A stretch of DNA of 64,000 nucleotides, taken from the NCBI GenBank assembly GCA_045560765.1, contig JBJKZD010000012.1:62001-126000 (forward strand). Direction: 5' to 3'. A model generated the notes under the pieces. That model searched no databases. It saw nothing but the letters and a program-made list of their open reading frames with translations, and was not told where the DNA came from. Positions 42,774 through 52,167 of the stretch are shown here, in pieces. Origin of the DNA: UBA9926 sp913064795. GTDB taxonomy: Bacteria; Pseudomonadota; Gammaproteobacteria; Pseudomonadales; Azotimanducaceae. Position 1 is the stretch's first letter. Each line of letters begins with the position of its first letter. The position numbers and the translations under genes were made by a program.

Positions 42774-44174
42774 ATGCCCAGAGAAATTTATTTGGTGAAA
42801 GTGGGTATGACCATGACCGAGGGAATGGTTTCGGAATGGTTCATTGCCGATGGAGCGCCGGTGAAGAAAGGCGAGATGCTGTATTCGTTGGAGACTGAAA
42901 AGGTCAATTTAGATGTTGATGCCGAAATGGATGGCATTGTTAAGCATACGGCAACCGCGGGCGAAATGATGGCGCCAGGGGATGTGGTGGGCTACATCTT
43001 CGCCGCCGATGAGGACATTCCCGCCGACTTTGCAGGCGTTGGGGTTGCCAGCGCATCGGATAATCAGGAGCCGCCCGCCGCTGAAAAAGCGACGACTGAG
43101 GTGGCGGTCAAGCAATCCGTGAGTGATAGCACGACTTCGATGAGTGGCGGCCGGCTTCGAGCATCGCCAGCTGCCCGTCGATTAGCCGGAGAACTCGGTG
43201 TCGTGATCGGTGAGGTGACTGGTTCGGGTCCTGGAGGAAGGATCGTTGAAGCGGATGTTCGAGCTTCGAGCGCAGGGGGGTCGGGTGCTTCCGCTTCGGT
43301 CGCGAATCATCCAGGGTCGCCCCAGACCATCGTTCAAGCCTCCCCCCTCGCTAAGCGAATTGCTGCCGAGCGCGGAATCGATCTTTCAACGGTTCGGGGT
43401 TCTGGTCCAGCTGGGCGAATATTGCAAGCGGATTTGGATCGACCGGAGGCCACCTCCGCTGGGATGCGTCCTGGGAAATCTGGTCCCAGTGCGGGAATGA
43501 CGATCCCCATCAAAGGTATGCGGAAAACCATTGCACAGCGGATGCATAAGAGCTTGCAGGAGACCGCGCAGCTGTCAATGGATATGGCCGCTCAAATGGA
43601 TGATGCGGTCAAGTTACGCAGTCAATTGATCAAAGAATGGGAGGGTCAGGCGAAACCAACCTTTACCGACCTTGTGATTAAAGCGGCTGCCAAAGCATTA
43701 GCCGATCATCCGATGATGAATAGCGTGTTTGGTGATACAGAGATCTCGCTCCTTGAGGAAATCAATATCGGGCTTGCGGTTGCGGTGCCAGATGGACTGC
43801 TGGTTCCTGTGATTCGAAATGTTGAGCGCCTTGGCCTGAGAGACATCGCGGTTGAGAGCGCGCGGCTTGCCAGTGCAGCGCGAGCAGGAACCTTGGGTCT
43901 TGATGATTATGCGGGTGGAACCTTCACGGTTTCGGCTTTGGGGATGTTTGGTGTGAACTCCTTTACGCCCATCATTAATCAACCCCAGGTGGGTATTCTT
44001 GGGGTCAATCAGCTCTTTGATGGCCTGATGTGGGAAGGGGATAAGCCAGTGAAGGCGAAACAAATGAATTTGTCGCTGACCTGGGATCATCGAGTGGTTG
44101 ATGGCGCTCCAGCCGCAGAATTTTTAGCGAGCGTTGTGGAATATCTGAGTGAGCCCTATAGGTTGTTGTTATGA
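42774..44174 (+). CDS. acoC: Dihydrolipoamide acyltransferase (E2) with two E3-binding domains
   Basis: The 466-residue E2 has one lipoyl domain (residues 1-78; lipoylated Lys43 in ETEKVNLD), then two tandem peripheral subunit-binding domains, about 128-163 (RASPAARRLAGELGVVIGEV, GPGGRIVEADV) and 187-222 (QASPLAKRIAAERGIDLSTV, GPAGRILQADL), and the catalytic domain with DHRVVDGAPAAEFL. Linkers are Ala/Ser/Gly-rich. Most E2 proteins have only one binding domain. It passes the acyl group to CoA and is joined to the E3 gene by an ATGA overlap. Confidence 0.9.
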   Translation: MPREIYLVKVGMTMTEGMVSEWFIADGAPVKKGEMLYSLETEKVNLDVDAEMDGIVKHTATAGEMMAPGDVVGYIFAADEDIPADFAGVGVASASDNQEPPAAEKATTEVAVKQSVSDSTTSMSGGRLRASPAARRLAGELGVVIGEVTGSGPGGRIVEADVRASSAGGSGASASVANHPGSPQTIVQASPLAKRIAAERGIDLSTVRGSGPAGRILQADLDRPEATSAGMRPGKSGPSAGMTIPIKGMRKTIAQRMHKSLQETAQLSMDMAAQMDDAVKLRSQLIKEWEGQAKPTFTDLVIKAAAKALADHPMMNSVFGDTEISLLEEINIGLAVAVPDGLLVPVIRNVERLGLRDIAVESARLASAARAGTLGLDDYAGGTFTVSALGMFGVNSFTPIINQPQVGILGVNQLFDGLMWEGDKPVKAKQMNLSLTWDHRVVDGAPAAEFLASVVEYLSEPYRLLL

Positions 44175-45529
44175 ACGAATTTGATGTAGTCATCATAGGA
44201 GGCGGTCCTGGCGGGTACGCCGCTGCGATTCGGTGCTCTCAGCTCGGTCTGTCGGTTGCCTTGGCGGAGCAAGAGGCACTCGGAGGAACCTGTCTGAATT
44301 GGGGATGTATTCCAACAAAATCGCTCCTGCAATCGGCTGATCTCTATCAGCAAATTCTAGACGCCGAGACCTTTGGGATCAGTGTGGGCGACGTCACCTT
44401 TGATCTGGCAAAAATGGTGGATCAGTCAAGGCAGGCCGCGCAACAGTTAAGCCAAGGTGTTGCGCAACTAATGAAGAAGAACAAGGTCAAGATTTTCAGT
44501 GGCGAGGCATCGATTACCGGTATTGGCGAAGTCCATGTCAATGGGGAAACCTTAATCACCGACAGTATTATTGTCGCGTCGGGGGCGGAGCAAAAAAGCT
44601 TGGGTCCAATCGCCATTGATGGTCAAAACATATGGGGCGCTCGGGAGGCAATGACGCCTTCAAAGTTACCGAAAAAGTTGCTGATTGTCGGTGCCGGCGC
44701 AATTGGGGTTGAGTTTGCGAGTTTCTATCGATCCTTAGGCTCGACCGTCACGCTGTTAGAGGTTGCCCCCGAAATCTTGCCTTCCGAAGATCAAGAGATT
44801 TCTCGGTTAGCACGTGAGGCTTTGGTGGGTCGCGGTATTGAGGTGATTAATGGACAAGGCATTGAGCACCTTGAATCGTCGAAGAAAGGCGTTTCGGCGG
44901 TCATCGAAGGCAAGGCGCGCCAGTTTGATGCGGCGATTCTCTCGGTTGGCGTCCAGGCGCGCATCGCCGGATTAGGTCTTGAAGGGCTCGACGTTGACAT
45001 GGATGGCTCGTTTATTCGAGTTGGTGATTATCAGCAAACCTCTGTCCCCGGGATTTACGCCATTGGCGATGTTGCGGGTGCGCCGTGTCTGGCGCATAAA
45101 GCGACCCATGAAGCGATGATTGCCTCAGAAGCCATTGCAGGGCACCTGCCCGAGCCACTTCGCCGGGAACGAATCCCGGGATGTACCTACAGTGCGCCTC
45201 AGGTCGCGAGCATTGGATTACGCGAACAAGATGCAGGGGAACGGGCGCTTAAAATTGGTCGATTCCCGCTCTACGCCAATGGCAAGTCCGTGGTCGCGGG
45301 TCATCCCGAAGGTTTGATTAAAACAGTTTTTGATGCTGGGACGGGGGAACTGCTCGGGGCGCACATGATTGGTGAGGGCGTGACCGAACTGATTCAGGGT
45401 TTTGCGGTTGCGATGGGCCTAGAAACAACGGAGCAAGAATTGATCGAAACGATTTTTCCGCACCCCACCGTCTCTGAAGCGATGCAGGAATCAGTGCTCA
45501 TGGCGTTTGATCGTCCCTTGCACCTTTAA
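44171..45529 (+). CDS. Dihydrolipoyl dehydrogenase (E3)
   Basis: The 452-residue flavoenzyme re-oxidises dihydrolipoamide with NAD+. It has the FAD motif VVIIGGGPGGYAAAIRCSQLG, the redox disulfide C41-x4-C46 in GGTCLNWGCIPTKS, the NAD motif LLIVGAGAIGVEFASFYRSLG, GIYAIGDVAG, and the C-terminal His-Pro in IFPHPTVSEAM. It is the last gene of the operon and probably specific to this complex (acoL-type). Confidence 0.93.
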   Translation: MNEFDVVIIGGGPGGYAAAIRCSQLGLSVALAEQEALGGTCLNWGCIPTKSLLQSADLYQQILDAETFGISVGDVTFDLAKMVDQSRQAAQQLSQGVAQLMKKNKVKIFSGEASITGIGEVHVNGETLITDSIIVASGAEQKSLGPIAIDGQNIWGAREAMTPSKLPKKLLIVGAGAIGVEFASFYRSLGSTVTLLEVAPEILPSEDQEISRLAREALVGRGIEVINGQGIEHLESSKKGVSAVIEGKARQFDAAILSVGVQARIAGLGLEGLDVDMDGSFIRVGDYQQTSVPGIYAIGDVAGAPCLAHKATHEAMIASEAIAGHLPEPLRRERIPGCTYSAPQVASIGLREQDAGERALKIGRFPLYANGKSVVAGHPEGLIKTVFDAGTGELLGAHMIGEGVTELIQGFAVAMGLETTEQELIETIFPHPTVSEAMQESVLMAFDRPLHL

Positions 45530-45669
45530 ATCGTTTTAGGGCCACACTTTCGGACCACAGAGGAAGGTCGAGTGGGGTTAACTTGGGCGCCCAAGCGTGC
45601 AATCGGTGGCCGGGTAGAAAAAGCTTTGAGCGACATAGGTGACGTCCCTGCCGCTACACATCCTGCGAC

Positions 45670-45693
45670 AGGGGTTTGCTGGCGCAAACCCCT
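45670..45693. terminator. Hairpin between convergent operons
   Basis: Perfect 9-base arms AGGGGTTTG (45670-45678) and CAAACCCCT (45685-45693) with a six-base loop sit between the E3 gene and the convergent DUF1330 gene. No T-run follows on either side, so it is a weak or factor-assisted terminator. Confidence 0.5.
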
Positions 45694-45701
45694 ATCCCGG
45701 T

Positions 45702-45998
45702 TTAACCCGCGTGCATGCTTTGTGAAATCACTGAGAATCCACTGGTCGCAGCGAGACGCTTGCCGACCACGGCCTGATAATCATCGGAGTGATACCACTG
45801 CTTTGCGGCTTCTGTGGATTCGAACTTGATGATGACGGTTTGTCCTCCTGGAGGCTCACCCTCGATGGTCTCTGCTGCAACATCGAATGCCACCAATTCC
45901 GCACCGTATTTAGCAAGGGTAGGTCCCGCGCCCGCGCTGTATTCGGCATAGAGAGCTGGGTCGTTAACACTGTACTGGGCGATAAAAAAAGCTGCCAT
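45702..45998 (-). CDS. DUF1330 family protein
   Basis: A 98-residue ferredoxin-like protein of the DUF1330 family (dimeric alpha-beta barrel): AAFFIAQYSVNDPALYAEYSAGAGPTLAKYGAELVAFD, then GQTVIIKFESTEAAKQWYHSDDYQAV. The function of the family is unknown. It is 20 bases from the SDR gene upstream and evidently the last gene of the long minus-strand operon. Confidence 0.85.
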   Translation of the reverse strand: MAAFFIAQYSVNDPALYAEYSAGAGPTLAKYGAELVAFDVAAETIEGEPPGGQTVIIKFESTEAAKQWYHSDDYQAVVGKRLAATSGFSVISQSMHAG

Positions 45999-46018
45999 AG
46001 AAATCTCCTTGGTTGGGT

Positions 46019-46849
46019 TTAAGCGGTTTCTCTTGGGGTGTCTCTAGCTCGATATCCTGGCGCTAAGGCGCCGCGCTCATCTCGGATATCAAACTCATGA
46101 CTCAAATCTTCGACCCATTGAATGCTACCAGATCTCGCCATTAAATTTTCGCACAGAGCGAGCGCCGGAACGGTTCGTCCGACGCCCAGGGGCGTTTGAG
46201 ACTCTGATAAATCAGTGCCGTTTTGCTCAGCGTGAGCTGCAATAAATTCTGTCGCGACTGAACCCGGATACAGGGAAATAGCAGCAACCCCTTTGGGCTC
46301 GAGCTCGATTGCCATGTCCGCAGTCAACCGATCTAAACCTGCCTTCCCCGCCCCATACGACGATGAGAAATGGTAAGACAGGCCACCCGGAGATGAGACA
46401 TTGACGATCAGGCTACCCGGGCCAGCTGCGAACAGAAGTGGTGCAGCATGCCAGCTGGCAACATAGTGTGCTCGCAAGCCAATGCCCACTTGATCATCCC
46501 AGACTTGGATGGGATGGTCCCAAAAGCCGCCACCCCACGCGGGAGGACTCGGGATTTTGTAAACGTTATTCACCAAAATATCGATATGGCCCGCTTCTTC
46601 GGCGACCTTTTTAAAGAAGGCTTCAATCTCATGATCATTGGCGTGGTCAACTTGGGTGGCTATCCCGACGCCGCCCGCTTGCTCGATGGCAGCAACGCTG
46701 TCATTGAGCGTCAGTGGTCCATCTCCATTGGAGCGCCCGGTAATGTAAATGGTTGCGCCTTCTTCAGCTAGGGCGATAGCGCAACCTCGGCCTATGCCGC
46801 GTGTTGCGCCGGTGACGACACAAATTTTTCCTTTCAGTCGACCCGTCAT
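46019..46849 (-). CDS. Short-chain dehydrogenase/reductase
   Basis: An SDR of 276 residues. TGATRGIGRGCA is the cofactor turn, GRSNGDG the beta-2 region, VNNVY stands at the NNAG position, and the catalytic Ser-Tyr-Lys lie in VNVSSPGGLSYHFSSSYGAGKAG. The C-terminus is longer than usual. This version resembles the DHRS1-like subgroup. ATG 46849 has AAGGAGA upstream. It is downstream of two acyl-CoA dehydrogenase genes, so it might oxidise a hydroxyacyl intermediate. Confidence 0.87.
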   Translation of the reverse strand: MTGRLKGKICVVTGATRGIGRGCAIALAEEGATIYITGRSNGDGPLTLNDSVAAIEQAGGVGIATQVDHANDHEIEAFFKKVAEEAGHIDILVNNVYKIPSPPAWGGGFWDHPIQVWDDQVGIGLRAHYVASWHAAPLLFAAGPGSLIVNVSSPGGLSYHFSSSYGAGKAGLDRLTADMAIELEPKGVAAISLYPGSVATEFIAAHAEQNGTDLSESQTPLGVGRTVPALALCENLMARSGSIQWVEDLSHEFDIRDERGALAPGYRARDTPRETA

Positions 46850-46899
46850 TGAATTCTCCTTGTTAATCAAAATAAACCGATGTTGGCGGCAACAGTTGT

Positions 46900-48027
46900 T
46901 TAGAGCAGTTCTGCCAGTTTAGCGCGCTGCCAAATCCCATCACCAAATAGAAATTGGCTGTGCATTTGGCGTTTGTGATAGATCTGAACGTCTGCTTCCC
47001 AGGTAAACCCGATACCGCCATGAAGTTGCGTTGATCGATTGGCGCAAAACTCAGCGGTATCTGAAGCGCTTGATTTGGCAAGATGCGCGCATCGTGCAGC
47101 GTCTTCTGGCTCAAAATCGAAAGCGGCAGCCGCCTGATAGACCAATGAGCGTGTCTCATCCGCGGTGATCATCATATCAACGATCGGATGTTTTACGGCC
47201 TGAAAAAAACCGATCGGGCGATCAAATTGTGAACGTACCTTCGCATACTCTGCAGTTGTTTGAAGTTGCCACTCAGCGGCGCCAGCAATGTCAGCTGCAG
47301 TCAGGGTCAAGAGCGCCGGCAGCGCTTTTTGGAAACTTAACAACCCCCTCCCGCCGGTCGTCAGCGCCTGGGCCTCTGCACCATCGAATTGGATTCGAGC
47401 CTGATCCCGGGTCAGATCAACAATACGATCATCAAGTACACGAACATTGGCGCTCTGGCAGTCGACCCTATACAAATCAACCCCATCAGCGCTCTCGGCG
47501 GCCACGATCAGGATCTCTGACTTCTGGGCATCGGTGACGTACCAAGATTGGCCCTGAAGCTTGCCGTCTTCAACGCGCACATCGGTAGAGTCACCCTCTA
47601 GAGATGCATCTTCACCGTAAAGGGCTATACCAACCCGGGTGCCCCCTGCCATCGCTTCAAGAAGGGCATTGCCCTCGGGGGAGTCGATCGCGCGCAGCAA
47701 AAAGGTGGCGAGCAGCGTGTTGGTTAGGGGCGTTGCCAGGGCATAGCGCCCGATTTCCTCTGCAATCGCAGTGGCGGCCACCAGACCCATCCCGATGCCG
47801 CCCTGGTCTTCAGGGATCGACACAGCATGAATACCTAACTCAACCGTTTGTTGCCAGCTTTGGGTGTCATAAAACGCCGACCGTTGGTCGCCGTGGTAAG
47901 GGTCCTCGGTTCCTTTGAGGGAAGGCCGTAAATTTTCAATGGTTTTTTGCTCTGACAAGAACTTTGCAAAAGTGTCTTTGAGCATGCTGATGTCTTCAGT
48001 GAACCCAAAATCTTTAGGCGTTGCCAT
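46900..48027 (-). CDS. Acyl-CoA dehydrogenase (second of a pair)
   Basis: This 375-residue flavoprotein has the ACAD fold but is divergent: the N-terminal helical domain AISIPEDQGG-like (VSIPEDQGGIGMGLVAATAIAEEIGRYALATPL), a beta domain with degenerate FAD contacts, and the C-terminal YAKVRSQFDRPIGFFQAVKHPIVDMMITADETRSLVYQAAAAFD and THLHGGIGF-like QLHGGIGFTWEADVQIYHKRQ. It is 23 bases from another ACAD gene. Such unequal pairs form alpha2beta2 heterotetramers in steroid and other bulky side-chain oxidation, which I infer here. Confidence 0.87.
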   Translation of the reverse strand: MATPKDFGFTEDISMLKDTFAKFLSEQKTIENLRPSLKGTEDPYHGDQRSAFYDTQSWQQTVELGIHAVSIPEDQGGIGMGLVAATAIAEEIGRYALATPLTNTLLATFLLRAIDSPEGNALLEAMAGGTRVGIALYGEDASLEGDSTDVRVEDGKLQGQSWYVTDAQKSEILIVAAESADGVDLYRVDCQSANVRVLDDRIVDLTRDQARIQFDGAEAQALTTGGRGLLSFQKALPALLTLTAADIAGAAEWQLQTTAEYAKVRSQFDRPIGFFQAVKHPIVDMMITADETRSLVYQAAAAFDFEPEDAARCAHLAKSSASDTAEFCANRSTQLHGGIGFTWEADVQIYHKRQMHSQFLFGDGIWQRAKLAELL

Positions 48028-48050
48028 GGTGCCTCCGTTGCCGATCGTTG

Positions 48051-49256
48051 TTATTTGGTTTTAGGTAATCCGAGCACCCGTTCGCCGAGAATATTGCGCT
48101 GAATTTCGCTGCTGCCCCCAGAAATGGTCCCCGTATAGGTGTTCATATAGCCGAGAGGCCACTTGCCATTGGCTGGCGCATGCTCATCTCCAACATAGAG
48201 GCTCGACTTAAGACCCAAGATGCCGAGGGCGATTTGGTGCAAAGATTGGGAGATTTCGCTGCCGGCGACCTTTCCCTGGAGCGGTATCCGCATCGCGCCG
48301 CCGTTCAGGGCCTTGATGCGTGAACGTCGGGCATTTTGCAGGCTCGCTTCTGTTCGTTCATACACTTTCAAAATCCGATCTCGCCAAACAGGATCATCCC
48401 AGACACGTTGACCGTTTCGGCGCGTGTCTTTAGCCAATTGAATGACCTGCTGCATTACCAGAGTAGGTGATTCACTGGCAACGGCGCCAACCCCAACCCC
48501 TGCGCCACGCTCGCTGGTCAGCGTCGCCATCGCCACTTTCCACCCATCACCGACTGCGCCAACGCGCAAGTGATCGCCGACAATGGCATCCTCTAGAAAC
48601 ACCTCATTGAAACCAGACTCGCCAGTCATTTTATGAATGGGTTTGACAGTGATGCCAGGCTGGTCCATCGGTGCTAGAAAATAGGTGATACCGCCATACT
48701 TATCTGCTTTGTCCTGTCGCGCCAGCAGCAGCATGTATTGCGCAAAATGTCCCAGGCTGGTCCAGACCTTAGAGCCATTGATGCGCCACTGATCGCCCTC
48801 TTTGACGGCGCTGGCTTGTAGTGAGGCAAGGTCAGAACCCGCGCCGGGTTCGCTGAAGCCTTGGCACCAGATATGTTCGGCAGAAAAAATCGGCGGCAGA
48901 AATGTCTCCCTTTGAGCCTCTGTACCGCACTCGAGCAGTGTCGGAACCGCCATTCCCAATCCAATCCAGTTAATGAAATAGGGTACGCCTGCTTTTCGGA
49001 CCTCGTTGCTCGCGATCTGCTGGCATCCAGTCATGCCGTGCCCGCCATAGTTTTTGGGTAGATCAGAGGCGATCAATCCAGCTTCATAGCATTTTGCCTG
49101 CCATTCCGACAAATAGGTCAGATGGCTGGGATTGGTCACTTCATAAGCCGCCTGGGGGAGTGGAACGGGGTGCGGTTCGGGCTTATTTTCCTGTAGCCAC
49201 GCTTGGCAAAAAGTCTGGAACTCAGCTTGTTCCTGGGTCAGTGTCTTCTCGCTCAT
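48051..49256 (-). CDS. Acyl-CoA dehydrogenase (first of a pair)
   Basis: The 401-residue ACAD has LPKNYGGHGMTGCQQIASNE, the FAD/substrate block WCQGFSEPGAGSDLASLQASAVKEGDQWRINGSKVWTSLGHFAQYMLLLAR, and the C-terminal TGTISGGSSEIQRNILGERVLGLPK. It is fully canonical in the FAD-binding parts where its partner is degenerate. The order with the second ACAD and an SDR suggests oxidation of a branched or cyclic acyl-CoA. Confidence 0.9.
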   Translation of the reverse strand: MSEKTLTQEQAEFQTFCQAWLQENKPEPHPVPLPQAAYEVTNPSHLTYLSEWQAKCYEAGLIASDLPKNYGGHGMTGCQQIASNEVRKAGVPYFINWIGLGMAVPTLLECGTEAQRETFLPPIFSAEHIWCQGFSEPGAGSDLASLQASAVKEGDQWRINGSKVWTSLGHFAQYMLLLARQDKADKYGGITYFLAPMDQPGITVKPIHKMTGESGFNEVFLEDAIVGDHLRVGAVGDGWKVAMATLTSERGAGVGVGAVASESPTLVMQQVIQLAKDTRRNGQRVWDDPVWRDRILKVYERTEASLQNARRSRIKALNGGAMRIPLQGKVAGSEISQSLHQIALGILGLKSSLYVGDEHAPANGKWPLGYMNTYTGTISGGSSEIQRNILGERVLGLPKTK

Positions 49257-49332
49257 AACTTATTCCTCAATGTCTTGTCAGGTTTGTATCGGGACGGCAG
49301 TCTCTTTCTTTTTACTGGCGCCGCTCGAGTGC

Positions 49333-50226
49333 TTATTCGGGTGCTCTTTGGTACATCTTTTGGATACTCGAGAAATCAATTTGGCCGTGGCCTTGATCCC
49401 CGTGGGCAACATAGAGACTTCTTGCTAACGCCCCCATGGGGGTGCTGGTTGAAGTTTCTAACGCGGAGGCGAGTGCTAACCCCAGATCCTTGATCATCAG
49501 GTCAACGAGAAAACCACCTTCGTAATCGTTGCTTGATGGCACGCCGTCCATTACTCCAGGATACGGATTATAGACTTCAAGGGCCCAATTGCCGCCGGAA
49601 CTTTTACGCATGATTTCTGACAGGACGGCTGGATCAAGCCCATTGTTAACACCCAACTGCAGGGCCTCTGCAGTACCGGTCATCAGCACGGATAGCAACA
49701 TGTTGTTGCAGACTTTTGCGACTTGACCTGCGCCTGGACCGCCGGCATGGAAAATATTTTTGCCCATTGCTTCGAGTAATGGTCTTGCTCGGTCGAGGGC
49801 CTCGGGCTCGCCCCCAACCATAAACGTCAGGGTTCCCCCAACGGCACCGCCAACGCCCCCTGAGACAGGTGCATCAATCATCATTAGTCCTTTTTCCGAG
49901 GCCGCAGCGGCGACCAGACGGGCTGTTACCGGCGCAATGGTGCTGGAATCGATGATGAGTGTTGATGGGCCAATATGTTCGAGAAGGCCATCCTCGCCAA
50001 GATAGACTGCCTCAACGTGGCGCGAGGCAGGAAGCATTGAGATGACCACATCTGCATTGGCCGCCGCCGCAGCAGCGGTGTTAGCGGGCAGACCGCCCTC
50101 AGCTTTAACCTTCTCAACCGAGTCGACCACGAGATCGAAAATTTGGACCGTGTGACCGGCCTTTACGAGATTGATCGCCATGGGGCCGCCCATGTTACCC
50201 AGTCCAATGAATCCGATGGTGCTCAT
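49333..50226 (-). CDS. mmsB: 3-Hydroxyisobutyrate dehydrogenase
   Basis: The 297-residue enzyme oxidises 3-hydroxyisobutyrate to methylmalonate semialdehyde with NAD+. N-terminal GFIGLGNMGGPMAINLVKAGH is the Rossmann turn plus family signature; DAPVSGGVGGAVGGTLTFMVGG holds substrate contacts, and the catalytic Lys is in GAGQVAKVCNNMLL. It follows the 3-hydroxyisobutyryl-CoA hydrolase gene by 43 bases. Together with the three upstream genes it makes four consecutive valine-breakdown steps. The next enzyme, MmsA, is not in the window. Confidence 0.92.
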   Translation of the reverse strand: MSTIGFIGLGNMGGPMAINLVKAGHTVQIFDLVVDSVEKVKAEGGLPANTAAAAAANADVVISMLPASRHVEAVYLGEDGLLEHIGPSTLIIDSSTIAPVTARLVAAAASEKGLMMIDAPVSGGVGGAVGGTLTFMVGGEPEALDRARPLLEAMGKNIFHAGGPGAGQVAKVCNNMLLSVLMTGTAEALQLGVNNGLDPAVLSEIMRKSSGGNWALEVYNPYPGVMDGVPSSNDYEGGFLVDLMIKDLGLALASALETSTSTPMGALARSLYVAHGDQGHGQIDFSSIQKMYQRAPE

Positions 50227-50269
50227 ATCAACTCCTTAAGGTTCGATCGTGTTAAAAAAATAGGTGCCT

Positions 50270-51382
50270 TCATTCGAGATCAGCCAGAGGATGTTGCTGC
50301 CAGTGATCGGTGAAATGAGACTCGATGACTGTTTCAGGCACAGCCCCCATCGCATGCTGCCATTTTGGGTTCCCATCTTTATCGATGAGTAGGGCCCGCA
50401 CCCCCTCGCTGAATTCCCCCTGTCGGCTACACGCCACCGCAATATTGAGTTCCATCTGGAACATGGATTTGAGATCCATTGTCTTAGCCCGCTTAAACTG
50501 TTCGATAATAATAGCGGCTGTAATGGGGGAGCCGCCCAGAAAGCCTGCGCGAGCCCGTGTGAGCCAGCTTTCATCCGGCCAATCAGCGACCTGTTCGCTA
50601 AACGTCTGTAGGGGGTTACTAGAGTGAAGTGTGGTCTCGAGCGCATCTCTAAGTAGCGGTTCGTGTGCTCGAATCTTTGAGGTGGGAAAGACATTCTTGG
50701 GCGGCTGGAGGTTCTGTGCCAATACGGCTAATTCGGACAGTGTAAATGAAGCAGAAGAAAGGCTTGAGAGGCCCTCTAGGAAATGATCCTTATGGCTGTG
50801 TGGAATCAGCGCATCAAGAAGACCAATATACTTTGCGTCTTCAGCGTTGATGCTGGCGCCGGTCAGTGCCAAAAAATGTGCCCAAACTGGATCTATCTGA
50901 CTGAACGAGTAGGTCGCGCCAGCGTCAGGAAACAACCCGATGGTGATTTCCGGCATGGCCATTCGCGTGGTTTCGGTGCCAATTCTTAGTTGGCAGGCTG
51001 AGAAAATACCGAGACCGCCTCCCATAATGATGCCATGGCCCCAAGCGATCGTGGGCTTTGGGTAGCAGCGAAGATCAAAGTCCAGCCGATATTCTCGTTC
51101 AAAAAAGCCCTCGCAGTAAGTGCAGGGCCCCCCAGGGGTTTCGATCATATCGTGATAGAGGTTTTGGATGTCGCCGCCCGCGGAAAAGGCCTTGTCCCCG
51201 GCTGCGTCAAAAAAAAGAGCGATGACGTTTGGATCATGTCGCCAATCGTCGAGCGCGCTCTGGATCTGATCAATCATTTCAAGGCTCAAACTGTTGAGCG
51301 TTGCCTCTGAATTGAGGGTGATGCGTCCAAGTTTGATGCCACCGTCTAGATCCTCAGTGCGCGCAAGGATTGGATCTGGCAT
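50270..51382 (-). CDS. 3-Hydroxyisobutyryl-CoA hydrolase
   Basis: A crotonase-fold hydrolase of 370 residues, longer than plain hydratases, as usual for HIBCH. Blocks: KAFSAGGDIQNLYHDM, KPTIAWGHGIIMGGGLGIFSACQLRIGTETTRMAMPEITIGLFPDAGATYSFS (with the catalytic Glu in MPEITIGLFPDAG), and FKRAKTMDLKSMFQMELNIAVACSRQGEFSEGVRALLIDKDGNPKW. It releases CoA from 3-hydroxyisobutyryl-CoA. ATG 51382 overlaps the stop of the hydratase gene (TGATG). Confidence 0.92.
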   Translation of the reverse strand: MPDPILARTEDLDGGIKLGRITLNSEATLNSLSLEMIDQIQSALDDWRHDPNVIALFFDAAGDKAFSAGGDIQNLYHDMIETPGGPCTYCEGFFEREYRLDFDLRCYPKPTIAWGHGIIMGGGLGIFSACQLRIGTETTRMAMPEITIGLFPDAGATYSFSQIDPVWAHFLALTGASINAEDAKYIGLLDALIPHSHKDHFLEGLSSLSSASFTLSELAVLAQNLQPPKNVFPTSKIRAHEPLLRDALETTLHSSNPLQTFSEQVADWPDESWLTRARAGFLGGSPITAAIIIEQFKRAKTMDLKSMFQMELNIAVACSRQGEFSEGVRALLIDKDGNPKWQHAMGAVPETVIESHFTDHWQQHPLADLE

Positions 51383-52158
51383 CAGGCGTTGCTCCACTCA
51401 GGTGATCTCTTTTCAAGAAATGCGTTAACACCTTCTTTTTGATCCTTTGTTGAGAACAGATCCACGAAGGCTGTGCGTTCGTCATCGAAGGCGTCGGGCA
51501 TTGATTTGTGGCGTGCGGACATAATCAATTTTTTACAGGCGGTGACGCTGGTCGGACTTTGATTAGCGGTTAGCGCCGCGAGTTGCATCGCCCGTTCAAG
51601 GCTTTCTCCCTTGCCAACCACTTCTTCAACGAGTCCGATCCGCGCAGCGGTCTCGGCATCGATCCGCTCACCACATAAAATCATCCGTTTCGCCCAGCCT
51701 TCTCCCACGAGCCAAGGCAGATGCTGTGTGCCAAGGCCACTCGGCAGCAGTCCAACGGTCGCCTCAGGCAGCGCCATCACTGCTTGTGCCTCAGCGATCC
51801 TAATGTCGCAGGACATCGCACATTCGAGACCACCGCCCATCGCGTAACCATTGATTGCAGCAACAGAAACGCCTCTGAAATGGGTCAGCGCTTTAAAGGC
51901 CGCGTGGAAATGCTTCCCGATGATATCCGCATTTTCCGGGTCACCATCAGCGAACATTTTAAGATCGGCGCCGGCGGAAAAAAACTTTTCCCCCGCACCC
52001 GTGATGACAAGGCTATAGCAATCAGAGTTGGCATTGAGTTCAGTGATGAGCTGTTCTAGGGCCTGCAGATTGTCGCTGTCCCAAGTGTTGGCGGCTGGGT
52101 TATCGATCGTGATCAACGCAGTGTTGTCATGCATTTCGAATTTCAGTTTGTCGGTCAT
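51382..52158 (-). CDS. Enoyl-CoA hydratase (probable methacrylyl-CoA hydratase)
   Basis: The 258-residue crotonase has KFFSAGADLKMF and AAINGYAMGGGLECAMSCDIRIAEAQAVMALPEATVGLLPSGLGTQHLPWLVGEGWAKRMILCGE, with both oxyanion-hole strands; Glu in LPEATVGLLP is one catalytic acid. In this operon it would hydrate methacrylyl-CoA to 3-hydroxyisobutyryl-CoA. It starts nine bases after the acyl-CoA dehydrogenase stop and its stop overlaps the next gene. Assignment to valine breakdown rests on context. Confidence 0.88.
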   Translation of the reverse strand: MTDKLKFEMHDNTALITIDNPAANTWDSDNLQALEQLITELNANSDCYSLVITGAGEKFFSAGADLKMFADGDPENADIIGKHFHAAFKALTHFRGVSVAAINGYAMGGGLECAMSCDIRIAEAQAVMALPEATVGLLPSGLGTQHLPWLVGEGWAKRMILCGERIDAETAARIGLVEEVVGKGESLERAMQLAALTANQSPTSVTACKKLIMSARHKSMPDAFDDERTAFVDLFSTKDQKEGVNAFLEKRSPEWSNA

Positions 52159-52167
52159 TGTGACTCC

